In this document: positions 33,241 through 41,891 of the stretch, one piece after another
How positions within the stretch are numbered: the first letter of the stretch is position 1
How the letters are laid out: each line of letters starts with the position of its first letter
DNA from: Azophilus sp965215035
GTDB taxonomy: Bacteria > Pseudomonadota > Gammaproteobacteria > Pseudomonadales > Azotimanducaceae
Length of the DNA: 64,000 nucleotides
Assembly (NCBI GenBank): GCA_965215035.1
Contig: OZ244040.1
Location: 1-64,000 of the forward strand
Direction: 5' to 3'
Made by a program: the position numbers and the translations under genes
The notes under the pieces: generated by a model
What the model was told of the DNA's origin: nothing
The model's database searches: none
What the model saw: only the letters and a program-made list of their open reading frames with translations

Positions 33241-33564
33241 ATGACCTTCGTGGTAGGAGAAGCCTGCATCAAGTGCAAGTTGACGGACTGCGTAGAGGTC
33301 TGTCCCGTCGATTGCTTCTACGAAGGCCCGAATATGCTGGTCATTCACCCGGACGAGTGCATCGATTGCGCACTCTGCGAACCCGAATGCCCGGTGGAGG
33401 CCATCTTCTCTGAAGACGAACTGCCCGAGGGCCAGGAGGACTTCCTGGAACTCAACGAGCGGCTCGCCGAAATCTGGCCGAATATCACCGAACAGAAAGA
33501 CCCGCCGCCCGATGCCGACGACTGGCGCGAGGTCGAGGATAAGCGCCACCTACTCCAGGAGTAA
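33241..33564 (+). CDS. fdxA: 7Fe ferredoxin
   Basis: 107 residues from ATG 33241 with GAGGAG upstream. CxxxxxxxCxxxCP (CIKCKLTDCVEVCPVDCF) and CIDCALCEPECP give a [3Fe-4S] plus [4Fe-4S] pattern. An Azotobacter ferredoxin I-type electron carrier, cytoplasmic. It could feed Rieske or RCCR-type enzymes in the cell but nothing shows a specific link. Confidence 0.95.
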   Translation: MTFVVGEACIKCKLTDCVEVCPVDCFYEGPNMLVIHPDECIDCALCEPECPVEAIFSEDELPEGQEDFLELNERLAEIWPNITEQKDPPPDADDWREVEDKRHLLQE

Positions 33565-33639
33565 TACGCCGGCCAACGGTAGTGGGCATTGCAAATCATT
33601 CTGAACCTACGCAACCCATGGCAATACCGCCAGTTCCCC

Positions 33640-33822
33640 TAGTATCGTGTCCCGCAAATAAGTGTGATTATTCGTGGCCGTTTCGGCCCCCGGCTTCGTT
33701 GCTCCGCCTTGTGTGGGGCCTGTCACACGGCGTTGTCGCCCTTTCCGGTAATGGAAAGGCCCTCGCCGGGAACTAAAACGGCCTAGCGACGAAAGCCCAC
33801 TTACTTGCAGGACACGACACTA
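33640..33822. repeat. MITE-like element with 25-base terminal inverted repeats
   Basis: 183 bases bounded by inverted repeats at 33640-33664 and 33798-33822 that match at 22 of 25 positions (left arm starts TAGTATCGTGTCCCGC). It encodes nothing recognisable. The layout fits a small non-autonomous transposable element; target duplications were not resolved. Confidence 0.55.
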
Positions 33823-33960
33823 GTGTCCTGTCCGATTATTTCCTGTGTTTATCCGTGGCACTCAAATTTTATCTACCTATTAACACCTATGATTGTTGTG
33901 GTTACTTGTCGGACAGCCCACTAGCCCCTACTCGGCCACCCTTGCCGGGCAGTCCATAAG

Positions 33961-34029
33961 CTTGAATCCCGAGCCTGCCGAATCCCCTGTGCCGTGCCTC
34001 CCCTCGGCCCACAAATTCAAACCGATACA
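33961..34029 (-). repeat. Dispersed palindromic repeat, copy 3 (inverted)
   Basis: Read on the minus strand it begins GTATCGGTTTGAATTTGTGG and contains CACAGGGGATTCGGCAG, matching copy 1 at 19341 through most of its length. It abuts the lysS fragment. Confidence 0.75.
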
Positions 34030-34043
34030 CAACCCCTTGCCGT

Positions 34044-34195
34044 ACACCCTTGGTCGGGGGCTTCGAACGGGTTGTCGAGATCAACCGCAACTTCCGCAAC
34101 GAGGGGCTTTCCACCCGGCACGATCCCGAGTTCACCCTACTGGAGTTCTACCGGGCCTATCACGACTACCGGGATCTGATGGGGTTGACTGTGCA
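34044..34195 (+). pseudogene. lysS: Orphan fragment of lysyl-tRNA synthetase
   Basis: About 50 codons read LVGGFERVVEINRNFRNEGL then STRHDPEFTLLEFYRAYHDY, which is the class II motif 2 block of LysS. Nothing of the rest of the enzyme is present: dispersed repeat copy 3 lies just before it and the next gene begins on the other strand just after. A relic of a rearrangement, probably repeat-mediated; a functional lysS must be elsewhere. Confidence 0.75.
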
Positions 34196-34228
34196 ACTGC
34201 CGCACAGGCAAGGGGCGCGTTGGATGGT

Positions 34229-36532
34229 TCAGACGTTAACCGCCATCTGCGCCGCCCGTTCTAGGTTGCGTTCGAGTTGCTCGAAACCCGATTCGTACTG
34301 CACGGGTACCCGCACCGCATCGCCCCGGTAGTGCTGTTGCGCCGCCGCGCGCAGGGTCCAGTTCGGATCCATGAGGTGCGGCCGTGCCAGGCAGCAAAGG
34401 TCGGCACGCCGCGCCGCCAGAATGCTGTTGACGTGGTCCACCTCGAAGATATTGCCCACGGCCATGGTCGGAATGCCCACATCGTTGCGAATCTGGTCGG
34501 CAAAGGGCGTCTGGAACATCCTGCCGTACACCGGTGCCGCATCCGGGCTGGTCTGCCCGGCGGAAACATCGATGATATCCACCCCCGCCGCCTGCAGCGC
34601 CCTGGCGATGGCCACCGCCTCGGTTGGCGTGACCCCGAGATCCCCAACCCAGTCGCTGGACGAGATGCGTACCGAAATAGGCTTGTCCGGCGGCCAGGCC
34701 GCACGCACGGCGGCGAATACCTCGAGCGGAAAGCGCAGGCGATTGCGCAACGGCCCCCCGTAGCGGTCTGTGCGCCGGTTCAGTAGGGGCGTGATGAAGG
34801 CGGACATCAGGTAGCCATGGGCGTAATGCAGTTCCAGCATGTCGAAACCGGCCCGTGCCCCGCGCACCGCGGCGGCCACGTAGTCGTCCCGAACCCGGTC
34901 CATGTCGGCCCGGGTCATCTGCCGGGGTATCTGGCTGACTTCCGAATAGGGAACCGCCGAAGCACTGAGTAGTGGCCAGTTGCCCTCTACCAGGGGTTCG
35001 TCCGTGCCCTCCCAGGCGACCCGGGTGGAACCCTTGGGGCCGGCGTGACCGAGTTGCAGGCAGAACTTCGCCTGGCTGTGCCCGTGCACGAAGCCGACGA
35101 TGCGCCGCCAGGCCGCCTCCTGGGCATCGTTCCAAATACCGGCGCAGCCGGGGGTGATGCGGGCTTCGGGGCCGACATCCGTCATCTCGGTGTAGATCAG
35201 CCCGGCACCGCCCTTGGCCAGGGCACCGTAGTGTACCAGGTGCCAGTCGTCCGGCAGGCCGCCCGTGGCGCTGTACATGGACATGGGCGACACCACAATA
35301 CGGTTGGCAAGCACCAGGCCGAGCAGTCGAAACGGCGTGAACATCGGGGCGACGGGCGTGTTGCGGCGGACGCCCGCCGATCGCTGAAAGTCCAGTTCGA
35401 CGCTCTCCAGCCAGCGTCGGTCGCGCAGCCGCAGGTTTTCGTGGCTAACCCGCTGACTGCGGGTGAGCAGCGCATAGGTGAATGGCTTGAGGTCGTAACC
35501 TAAGTAGCGGCCGGCCTGCTCGAACCAGCACATGGAATTGCGAGCCGCGCTCTGTAGCTTGAGCACCTCCAACTGGCGCTCCTCTTGGTAACCGTTCAGC
35601 GCCTCGCGCAAGGGCGCTCCGCAATGGAGCCGTTCGGCCAGGCTAATCGCATCCTCGAAGCCGAGCTTCGTGCCGGAGCCGATGGAGAAATGGGCGGTGT
35701 GCGCCGCATCGCCGATGAGTACGATGTTGTCCTTGATCCAGTTGCCGCACAGCACGCGCGGGAAATTGATCCAGGCCGAGCCCCGGATGTGGGCGGAGTT
35801 GGTCAGCAGGCGGTGGCCGCCCAAGTGCGCCGCGAAGATGCGGCGGCAGGTCTCCGCGCTTTGTTCGTGGCTCATGTGCGCAAAGCCCCACTTGTCGTAT
35901 ACCTCCGGGGTGCATTCGACGATGAATGTGGAAGTCCGCCGGTCGAACTGGTAGGCGTGCGCCCAGATCCAGCCGTGTTCGGTCTCTTCGAAGAAAAACC
36001 CGAAGGCGTCGTCGAAACACTGCTCGGTACCCAGCCAGACGAACCTGTTGGGCCGCAGATCGATCTCGCACTGAAAATCTTCGCGGTAGCATTCGCGGGT
36101 CTTGGAGTGCAGGCCGTCGGCGGCGACGATCAGGTCGGCGTCCGCAAATCTCGACTGGAACTCGTCGGGCTCCACCGCCGTGGAGAAATGCTGTTCCACC
36201 CCCAACTCCGCCGCCCGCCGGCTAAGCAGGCCGAGCAGACGTTGCCGACCGATACCGATGAAGCCGTGCCCGCCGGAGCGCTCCCTGCGGCCCCGCAGGC
36301 ACACGTCGATGTGGTCCCAGTGCACCAGTTCGGCCGCCATGGCCCGGGCGCTCGGCGGGTCGTTGGCCGCCAGGTTCTCCATGGTTTGATCCGACAGCAC
36401 CACGCCCCAGCCAAAGGTATCGCCGAGTCGGTTGCGCTCGTAGACGGCAACCTGGTGACCCGGGTCGCGCAGCTTCATGGAAATAGCCAGATACAACCCG
36501 GACGGGCCACCGCCCAGACAGGCAATCTTCAT
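34229..36532 (-). CDS. Two-domain anthraniloyl-CoA monooxygenase-like flavoprotein
   Basis: 767 residues from ATG 36532, the first codon of the FAD fold (MKIACLGGGPSGLY). Residues 1 to about 390 form a p-hydroxybenzoate-hydroxylase-type FAD monooxygenase (LIVAADGLHSKTR; NIVLIGDAAHTAHFSIGSG). From about 395 on is an old-yellow-enzyme-type flavin reductase (MFTPFRLLGLVLANRIVVSP; LELHYAHGYLMSAFITPLLN). This fusion is the hallmark of 2-aminobenzoyl-CoA monooxygenase/reductase, which hydroxylates and dearomatises anthraniloyl-CoA; salicyloyl-CoA 5-hydroxylases are also related. A RidA-family gene, thioesterase and CoA ligase nearby fit a CoA-thioester aromatic pathway. An operator-like 15-mer lies 30 bases upstream. 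Confidence 0.82.
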   Translation of the reverse strand: MKIACLGGGPSGLYLAISMKLRDPGHQVAVYERNRLGDTFGWGVVLSDQTMENLAANDPPSARAMAAELVHWDHIDVCLRGRRERSGGHGFIGIGRQRLLGLLSRRAAELGVEQHFSTAVEPDEFQSRFADADLIVAADGLHSKTRECYREDFQCEIDLRPNRFVWLGTEQCFDDAFGFFFEETEHGWIWAHAYQFDRRTSTFIVECTPEVYDKWGFAHMSHEQSAETCRRIFAAHLGGHRLLTNSAHIRGSAWINFPRVLCGNWIKDNIVLIGDAAHTAHFSIGSGTKLGFEDAISLAERLHCGAPLREALNGYQEERQLEVLKLQSAARNSMCWFEQAGRYLGYDLKPFTYALLTRSQRVSHENLRLRDRRWLESVELDFQRSAGVRRNTPVAPMFTPFRLLGLVLANRIVVSPMSMYSATGGLPDDWHLVHYGALAKGGAGLIYTEMTDVGPEARITPGCAGIWNDAQEAAWRRIVGFVHGHSQAKFCLQLGHAGPKGSTRVAWEGTDEPLVEGNWPLLSASAVPYSEVSQIPRQMTRADMDRVRDDYVAAAVRGARAGFDMLELHYAHGYLMSAFITPLLNRRTDRYGGPLRNRLRFPLEVFAAVRAAWPPDKPISVRISSSDWVGDLGVTPTEAVAIARALQAAGVDIIDVSAGQTSPDAAPVYGRMFQTPFADQIRNDVGIPTMAVGNIFEVDHVNSILAARRADLCCLARPHLMDPNWTLRAAAQQHYRGDAVRVPVQYESGFEQLERNLERAAQMAVNV

Positions 36533-36561
36533 GGGGTTCCCCGCGGCGATCGGCATTTAGA

Positions 36562-36576
36562 TTACGTGTAAAGTAT
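36562..36576. promoter_or_regulatory. Shared operator-like 15-mer, upstream of the flavoprotein
   Basis: TTACGTGTAAAGTAT, identical on the opposite strand to 38338-38352. The core TTTACACGTAA is nearly palindromic. Likely the binding site of the MarR-type regulator encoded at 37364-37933. Confidence 0.55.
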
Positions 36577-36847
36577 ACGCCCTCTGCACCCCAAAACAAG
36601 TCGAAATCGGAGCATCGCAAGTGGCAGCGGCGAAGCGTTTTGCCTTGGTAGTGATTTGTGAATCATGGCAAGGCCGTCCCACAGGGCGCTCGGCGCGGCC
36701 CGAATTCAAACCGGGCCACTATCTTTGCCTTGTATCGCCCTTCAGGATGTGGACGCTTGCATGGAAGTACCCGATTCCCCGCGCCGGTGCGTCGGCGCAC
36801 CGGTCGCCGGGGGGAAGACTCCCAGGCCCGGCAGGGCATCCGCCTGC

Positions 36848-37273
36848 TCAATCATCCGCAACGGGCGCGCCGAGCAGGTTGCGGATGCGCTCGGGGATGC
36901 GTTTTGCCTTGAGTTCGCCGTTCTCCCGAATCTCCGCATAAACCCGGGTCGCCGTACCCTTCGCCACCAGCGCTTCGTCGGCGCGCCGCGCCGTGCAATC
37001 CCAGGTAACCGTTGAGTTGGTGATTTTCTGGACGGCGAGTCGCGTGACGATCTTCTCGCCATAGGCCGCGGGGCCGACAAACTCGAAATCGACGCGCCCC
37101 ATCACGAACGCGGTACGGTCACGCACCACCATGCGCGTCACCGGGTAGCCCGCCTGGGCGAAGAACTCGTGCTCCGCATCGTTGAACCAGGCCAGCATGC
37201 GCGGGAAATAGACCAGCCCGAACGGGTCGGACTCGCCCCAGGCGACGGTAAGTTCACGGTAGTAGACGAGCAT
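36848..37273 (-). CDS. 4HBT-type hotdog acyl-CoA thioesterase
   Basis: 141 residues with the 4-hydroxybenzoyl-CoA thioesterase opening WGESDPFGLVYFPRMLAWFN, including the catalytic Asp in ESDPFG, and the central hotdog strand MGRVDFEFVGPAAYGE. It hydrolyses a CoA thioester, presumably an aromatic or ring-opened acyl-CoA, and lies between the MarR gene and the flavoprotein gene on the same strand. The 290-base gap downstream, 36557-36847, holds no gene. Confidence 0.85.
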   Translation of the reverse strand: MLVYYRELTVAWGESDPFGLVYFPRMLAWFNDAEHEFFAQAGYPVTRMVVRDRTAFVMGRVDFEFVGPAAYGEKIVTRLAVQKITNSTVTWDCTARRADEALVAKGTATRVYAEIRENGELKAKRIPERIRNLLGAPVADD

Positions 37274-37363
37274 CTATCTGTTTGCCTATGGGAACCATCG
37301 GTGCACCGGCGACGACCAGGCTTGCGAGCCTAGCACCCCGCCAGGCGAAAGCTCCGACTTCCG

Positions 37364-37933
37364 TCACGGCAAGCTCTTGGGCATTTCGTCCAGCCGCCGC
37401 CGCAGCCTTCTTAACATGGCGATGAATTGGGTTAGTTCCGTCTCGCTCAAGACGCCGAAGATGTCGTGCGCCCAACCTTCATGGTCCGGTGCCAGCCGCG
37501 CAAACAGCCGCGCACCGGCGGGGGTCATATGCACTTCACTAATCCGGCGGTCGCCCGGGTTCGGCACCCGTCGAATCAGCCGGTCCTTCTCCATACGGTC
37601 GAGCAGCCGGGTGATGTTGCCCCTGGAGGCCAGCAGCATTTTCGAAAGCCGCGACGTGCCCGTACTCTGACCCGGCGACCGCTCAAGGTTGGCCAATACG
37701 TCGAATCGGGAGAGCGAGGTACTGTGTTCGTTGGCGAAGTGGCTGGCCACTTCCCCCTCGATCCGCTTGGCGGTCTTAAGCAACTGCACCCAAGCCCGCA
37801 GGGCCTGCCTGCTATCGGCCGGAGCGCCGGTTCGGCCTTTGGCGCCATCCGGCACGAGGTGCTCCGGAGCTTCCACCCGGACGCCCTCCACCGGTGCACC
37901 GGTTCCGTCTTGCATGCCCTCAGCCGCACTCAT
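37364..37933 (-). CDS. MarR-family regulator
   Basis: 189 residues; its ATG overlaps the RidA stop. A winged helix follows a long N-terminal stretch: SRFDVLANLERSPGQSTGTS, MLLASRGNITRLLDRMEKDR, LIRRVPNPGDRRISEVHMTP. MarR proteins next to aromatic acyl-CoA genes usually sense the CoA thioester or free acid and act as repressors. The identical 15-mers before the RidA gene and the flavoprotein gene are its probable operators. Confidence 0.9.
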   Translation of the reverse strand: MSAAEGMQDGTGAPVEGVRVEAPEHLVPDGAKGRTGAPADSRQALRAWVQLLKTAKRIEGEVASHFANEHSTSLSRFDVLANLERSPGQSTGTSRLSKMLLASRGNITRLLDRMEKDRLIRRVPNPGDRRISEVHMTPAGARLFARLAPDHEGWAHDIFGVLSETELTQFIAMLRRLRRRLDEMPKSLP

Positions 37934-38339
37934 GGGGTATCACGGCGGTGGTTTCGATCTCCACCCTGGCGCGGTCCTCCATCAGTGCCGCCACCTCCAC
38001 GACCGCCATGGCTGGAAAGTGCCGACCGATGATCGCGCGGTAGGTGACGCCAACTTCTCGCTGGCGGTGCAGGTATTCGGCCTTGTCCGTGATGTACCAG
38101 GTCATGCGGACGATATGCTCCGGGCGCGCGCCGCCGCTTGCCAGCACCTGCACGGTGTTCTTCAGCGTCTGGCGCAACTGATCGATAAAATCGTCGCTGG
38201 GGAAGCTTTGCCGTTCGTCCCAGCCGATCAGACCCCCGGTGACCAATAGCACGCCATCGGCACGCATACCGTTCGCGTAGCCCTTGGGCTGCGGCCAGCC
38301 CGGCGGCTGAATGACCTCCGGTTTCACGCCCGTCGCCAT
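37920..38339 (-). CDS. RidA/YjgF-family enamine deaminase-like protein
   Basis: 139 residues with the family pattern YANGMRADGVLLVTGGLIGW, the QLRQTLKNTVQVLASGGARP helix and the C-terminal VVEVAALMEDRARVEIETTA, where the usual Arg is kept. RidA proteins hydrolyse enamines/imines. The dearomatised product of anthraniloyl-CoA monooxygenase is an enamine, so a role in releasing ammonia from it is plausible. First gene of the minus-strand unit, with the operator-like 15-mer overlapping its start. Confidence 0.85.
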   Translation of the reverse strand: MATGVKPEVIQPPGWPQPKGYANGMRADGVLLVTGGLIGWDERQSFPSDDFIDQLRQTLKNTVQVLASGGARPEHIVRMTWYITDKAEYLHRQREVGVTYRAIIGRHFPAMAVVEVAALMEDRARVEIETTAVIPHECG

Positions 38340-38352
38340 ACTTTACACGTAA
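38338..38352. promoter_or_regulatory. Shared operator-like 15-mer, between divergent units
   Basis: ATACTTTACACGTAA is the exact reverse complement of the site at 36562-36576. It touches the RidA start codon and lies about 105 bases before the dioxygenase gene, so it may control both directions. Confidence 0.55.
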
Positions 38353-38457
38353 ACTACGAGTGCCTAAGATAGTTGATCAGACCGGACTTGCATAGCCCCA
38401 GTGGTCGAACCCGCTACGATTTTGGGGCCGGTGGCCGCGGCAACTGGAGGCACGCCC

Positions 38458-39789
38458 ATGGGCTATACCGATAACCCCGACGCCATTGCCGCACTGGTGC
38501 GGGACAACGCCGTCCACCGCGACCTGTATGTCGACCCCGAAATCTTCGAACTGGAAATGCGCCACCTGTGGCCAACGGCCTGGATCTATGTCGGCCACGA
38601 TTCCCAGGTGCCAAACCCCGGTGACTTCATCACCGCCGACATCGGCCGCCAGCCGGTTATCCTAGTGCGCGACCTAGATGGCGGCCTGAACGTGCTGATG
38701 AACCGCTGCGCACACAAGGGCACCCGGCTTTTGAGCGCACCAGCCGGCAACCTGGGTTCCGCCCTGCGCTGCCCGTATCACGGCTGGACCTATCGCTTCG
38801 ACGGCCGCATAAGGGCCATTCCCCTGGCCGATGGCTACCGGGGCTCGGGGCTTGACAAGTCCGAGGCAATAGCTGGCCTGGCGCGGGTGGCCAACGCGCG
38901 CAACTACCGGGGTTTCGTGTTCGCGCGGCTAAGCGAGCGGGGACCCGGCTTTGAAGATTACTTTGGGGAATCGCTCTCATCCATCGACAATATGGCCGAC
39001 CGCTCGCCCGACGGACGACTTGAGGTGGCCGGCGGCGTATTGCGCTACATGCACGACTGCAACTGGAAGATGTTCATCGAGAACCTGAACGACACCATGC
39101 ATCCCATGGTGGCGCACCAGTCATCGGCGGGCACCGCCCGGGATGTCTGGAAAGCCATGGATGTGCCGGAGGGCGTGCCCAAGCCCATGGTGGTGGAGCA
39201 ATTCGAGCCCTTCGTGTCGAACTACCAGTTCTTCGATGACATGGGGGTGAAGATCTACCGCAATGGGCACAGCTACAGCGGCGTGCATTTCTCCATTCAC
39301 TCCGCCTACGCGCAGGTTCCCGGCTACTTCGAGGCATTGGCGCGCACCTACGGCGAAGAGCGCGCCAGTGAAATTCTTTCGATCAACCGGCACAACACCG
39401 TCTACTATCCTAGCCTGACCATCAAGGGCGCCATCCAGGCCATTCGCGTCGCCCGGCCGCTGGCGGCGGACCGAACACTGATCGAGAGCTGGACCTTCCG
39501 CCTGGCCGGGGCCGGGGATGAATTGCTACGGCGTACCCTGACCTACAGCCGCCTGATCAACGCGCCGACCTCGGTGGTGGGCCACGACGACCTGCATTGC
39601 TACCGCTCTATCCAGCAAGGGCTCGCGAGTTCGGCCAGCGAGTGGATCAGCCTGCACCGCAACCACGACCCGACGGCGGAGAGCGACATCGCCGGCACCT
39701 ACAACGGCACCAGCGAGGTTTCCATGCGCGGCCAGTTCCGCGCCTGGCGAGACCGGATGCTCGAATCCATGACCGGAGCGAACGTCTAA
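38458..39789 (+). CDS. Aromatic ring-hydroxylating dioxygenase, alpha subunit
   Basis: 443 residues from ATG 38458 with GGAGG upstream. Rieske ligands Cys84-x-His86 and Cys105-x2-His108 (CAHKGTR; CPYHGW) are intact, and the mononuclear iron site is DCNWKMFIENLNDTMHPMVAH-like. Length and the following beta-subunit gene match two-subunit oxygenases such as benzoate, anthranilate or phenylpropionate dioxygenases. The substrate is not evident, and no ferredoxin or reductase component is encoded beside it. Confidence 0.88.
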   Translation: MGYTDNPDAIAALVRDNAVHRDLYVDPEIFELEMRHLWPTAWIYVGHDSQVPNPGDFITADIGRQPVILVRDLDGGLNVLMNRCAHKGTRLLSAPAGNLGSALRCPYHGWTYRFDGRIRAIPLADGYRGSGLDKSEAIAGLARVANARNYRGFVFARLSERGPGFEDYFGESLSSIDNMADRSPDGRLEVAGGVLRYMHDCNWKMFIENLNDTMHPMVAHQSSAGTARDVWKAMDVPEGVPKPMVVEQFEPFVSNYQFFDDMGVKIYRNGHSYSGVHFSIHSAYAQVPGYFEALARTYGEERASEILSINRHNTVYYPSLTIKGAIQAIRVARPLAADRTLIESWTFRLAGAGDELLRRTLTYSRLINAPTSVVGHDDLHCYRSIQQGLASSASEWISLHRNHDPTAESDIAGTYNGTSEVSMRGQFRAWRDRMLESMTGANV

Positions 39790-40272
39790 GTGAAGTACCC
39801 CACCCGCGCCGACCTGCGTACCCTGGTCTACCGGGAAGCTCAACTCATCGACGAGGGCAGGTTGGACGCCTGGTACGGCCTCTATACCGACGATGCCCTG
39901 TATTGGATGCCCTTGCGCCGTGGTCAACAGGAAGAAGACACCTACAACGCCCTGTTCTTCGAAGACAGGCTGATGCTCAAGGTGCGCATCGAGCGGTTGA
40001 AGGATCCCCAGGCGTTCTCCCAAGCACCGCCGAGCCACTGCCAGCACATCCTGCAACGCCCGGAGATCGACGGGTTCAACCGGGATGCGGGCCGGTTCGC
40101 AACCCGCACAGCCTTCCTTTACGTGGAAAGCCAACTCGACGAACAGTTCGTGCTGGCCGGCGTTGCCCATCACCAACTCGTCTTGGTGAAGGGTGCGCTG
40201 CGCATCCGGCGCAAGCGCATCGAGCTCCTGAATCGAGAAGCGGCGCTGCCCTCCATCCAACTGTTTCCCTGA
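39790..40272 (+). CDS. Aromatic ring-hydroxylating dioxygenase, beta subunit
   Basis: 160 residues from a GTG directly after the alpha stop. The cone-shaped SnoaL/NTF2-like beta-subunit pattern is visible: LVYREAQLIDEGRLDAWYGL, DDALYWMPL, and the C-terminal LRIRRKRIELLNREAAL. It supports the alpha hexamer; it has no cofactor. Confidence 0.88.
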   Translation: MKYPTRADLRTLVYREAQLIDEGRLDAWYGLYTDDALYWMPLRRGQQEEDTYNALFFEDRLMLKVRIERLKDPQAFSQAPPSHCQHILQRPEIDGFNRDAGRFATRTAFLYVESQLDEQFVLAGVAHHQLVLVKGALRIRRKRIELLNREAALPSIQLFP

Positions 40273-40274
40273 CC

Positions 40275-41891
40275 GTGGCCGGAACCTCGGCGGCCAGCGT
40301 TTATCAGGCGTTTCAAGACGCGGTGCGCACCCATGGCGAGCGGGACATGCTGCGCATTGTCGCGGATACCGCCGCGCGCTACGAACAGATGCCCGGGGCC
40401 ATCACCTACCGGCACGCCGCTACCGAAGTAGGCCAGTTGCTCGCCGCCTACCGTGCCCTGGGCGTGGCGCCCGGCGACCGGGTTGCCTTGGCGCTGGACA
40501 ACCGCCCGGAGTTCTTCTACCACTGGCTGGCCCTGAACGGGCTGCGGGCGAGCGTGGCGCCACTCAACCCGCATTGGCGCTCCGCGGAACTGGAGTACGT
40601 GCTCGCCCACAGCGAAGCCCGGTTCGCGGTGGCCCTGCCCGACCGCGGCCGCTGGCTTCGAGCGGCCGCGCCGGCGGGTTGCCGAACGCTGGTGGTGGAT
40701 GAGCCCTGGACAAAAGAAGGCACGCATGACAGGCCGGCGGCACCCGGTGCCAGCGGCGACGAATGCGCACTGCTCTACACATCGGGCACCACCGGCAGAC
40801 CCAAGGGCTGCCTGTTGGACAACGACTATTTCCTAGCCAGCGGCGCCTGGTACCGGGAGCTCGGCGGCTACTGCACCCTGCGGCCCGGACAGGACCGACT
40901 GATTACGCCGCTGCCCATGCACCATATGAACGCCATGGCCACATCGACCATGGCGATGCTCATGACGGGCGGCTGCATCGTGCCCCTCGACCGCTTCCAC
41001 CCGCGAAGCTGGTGGGCGAGCGTGAGGGAATCCGGCGCCACCATCATGCACTATCTTGGCGTCATGCCGGCCATGCTCATGAACCTGGCCGCATCCGCCG
41101 CAGACCGCGCCCATGCGATACGCTTCGGCTTCGGCGCGGGCCTAAGCGGCGAACTGCATGCCGCTTTCGAGGCGCGGTTCGGCATACCGCTCATCGAAGC
41201 CTGGGCCATGACGGAAACCGGGTGCTGCGTGGCGGTGGCCGCCCGGGAAGAGCCGCGCAAACTCGGCACCGGCTGCATCGGCCGCCCGCCCAGCCACATC
41301 GACTACCGCCTGGTCGGCGAGGACGGCCAGCAGGTCGCCCCGGGGCAGACCGGCGAACTGCTGGTGCGCCGCAGGGGCAACAGACCGCGCCGGGGGCTGT
41401 TCCGGGGCTATCTCAAAGATGCCGAGGCCACGGCCGCCGCCTGGGCCGGCGGCTACTTTCATACCGGCGATCTGGTCTACCTGGATGCCGACGGCCTGCT
41501 GCACTTCGTCGACCGCAAGAAGAACCTCATCCGCCGCAGCGGCGAGAACATATCGGCGGTGGAAGTCGAGGAGACGCTGATCGAACACCCCAGGGTGGCC
41601 GCGGCGGGGGTAGCCGCCGTGCCGGACGAGCTGCGCGGCGACGAGGTGTTCGCCTGCGTGGTCGTAGACGGCGATACGGCACCATGGCCAGACACCGCCG
41701 CCGCCATCGTCCGCCACTGCCTCCACCGCCTGGCCTATTTCAAGGCACCCGGCTACCTGGCCCGCTGCGACGAGCTGCCGCTGACCGCCACGGCGAAGAT
41801 CCAGCGCCCGGCACTCGGGGAGTTGGCGGCACAACGCCTCGCGACCGGCGACTGCATCGATACCCGGGCACTCAAGGTGCCGCATGACTGA
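40275..41891 (+). CDS. AMP-forming acyl/aryl-CoA ligase
   Basis: 538 residues from a GTG three bases after the beta-subunit stop. ANL motifs: LLYTSGTTGRPKGCLL, the AWAMTETGC motif, YFHTGDLVYLD and DRKKNLIRRSGENIS with the C-terminal lysine in LTATAKIQRP. It activates a carboxylic acid, here probably an aromatic or cyclic acid of the cluster, as its CoA thioester. Its stop overlaps the next gene (ATGACTGA). Confidence 0.9.
   Translation: MAGTSAASVYQAFQDAVRTHGERDMLRIVADTAARYEQMPGAITYRHAATEVGQLLAAYRALGVAPGDRVALALDNRPEFFYHWLALNGLRASVAPLNPHWRSAELEYVLAHSEARFAVALPDRGRWLRAAAPAGCRTLVVDEPWTKEGTHDRPAAPGASGDECALLYTSGTTGRPKGCLLDNDYFLASGAWYRELGGYCTLRPGQDRLITPLPMHHMNAMATSTMAMLMTGGCIVPLDRFHPRSWWASVRESGATIMHYLGVMPAMLMNLAASAADRAHAIRFGFGAGLSGELHAAFEARFGIPLIEAWAMTETGCCVAVAAREEPRKLGTGCIGRPPSHIDYRLVGEDGQQVAPGQTGELLVRRRGNRPRRGLFRGYLKDAEATAAAWAGGYFHTGDLVYLDADGLLHFVDRKKNLIRRSGENISAVEVEETLIEHPRVAAAGVAAVPDELRGDEVFACVVVDGDTAPWPDTAAAIVRHCLHRLAYFKAPGYLARCDELPLTATAKIQRPALGELAAQRLATGDCIDTRALKVPHD

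Noticed and set aside
33241..33564. fdxA as a dedicated electron donor for the chlorophyll-type enzymes
   Set aside because: It lies 25 kb away beside mutS in a widely conserved housekeeping context; general use is more likely.
36661..36720. Fourth full copy of the dispersed palindromic repeat
   Set aside because: Shares only short pieces such as GAATTCAAACC; the arms and centre do not align convincingly.
39597..40272. Longer start for the CoA ligase, overlapping the dioxygenase beta subunit
   Set aside because: The beta-subunit frame is a clear family member, and a GTG three bases after its stop gives the ligase a normal length.
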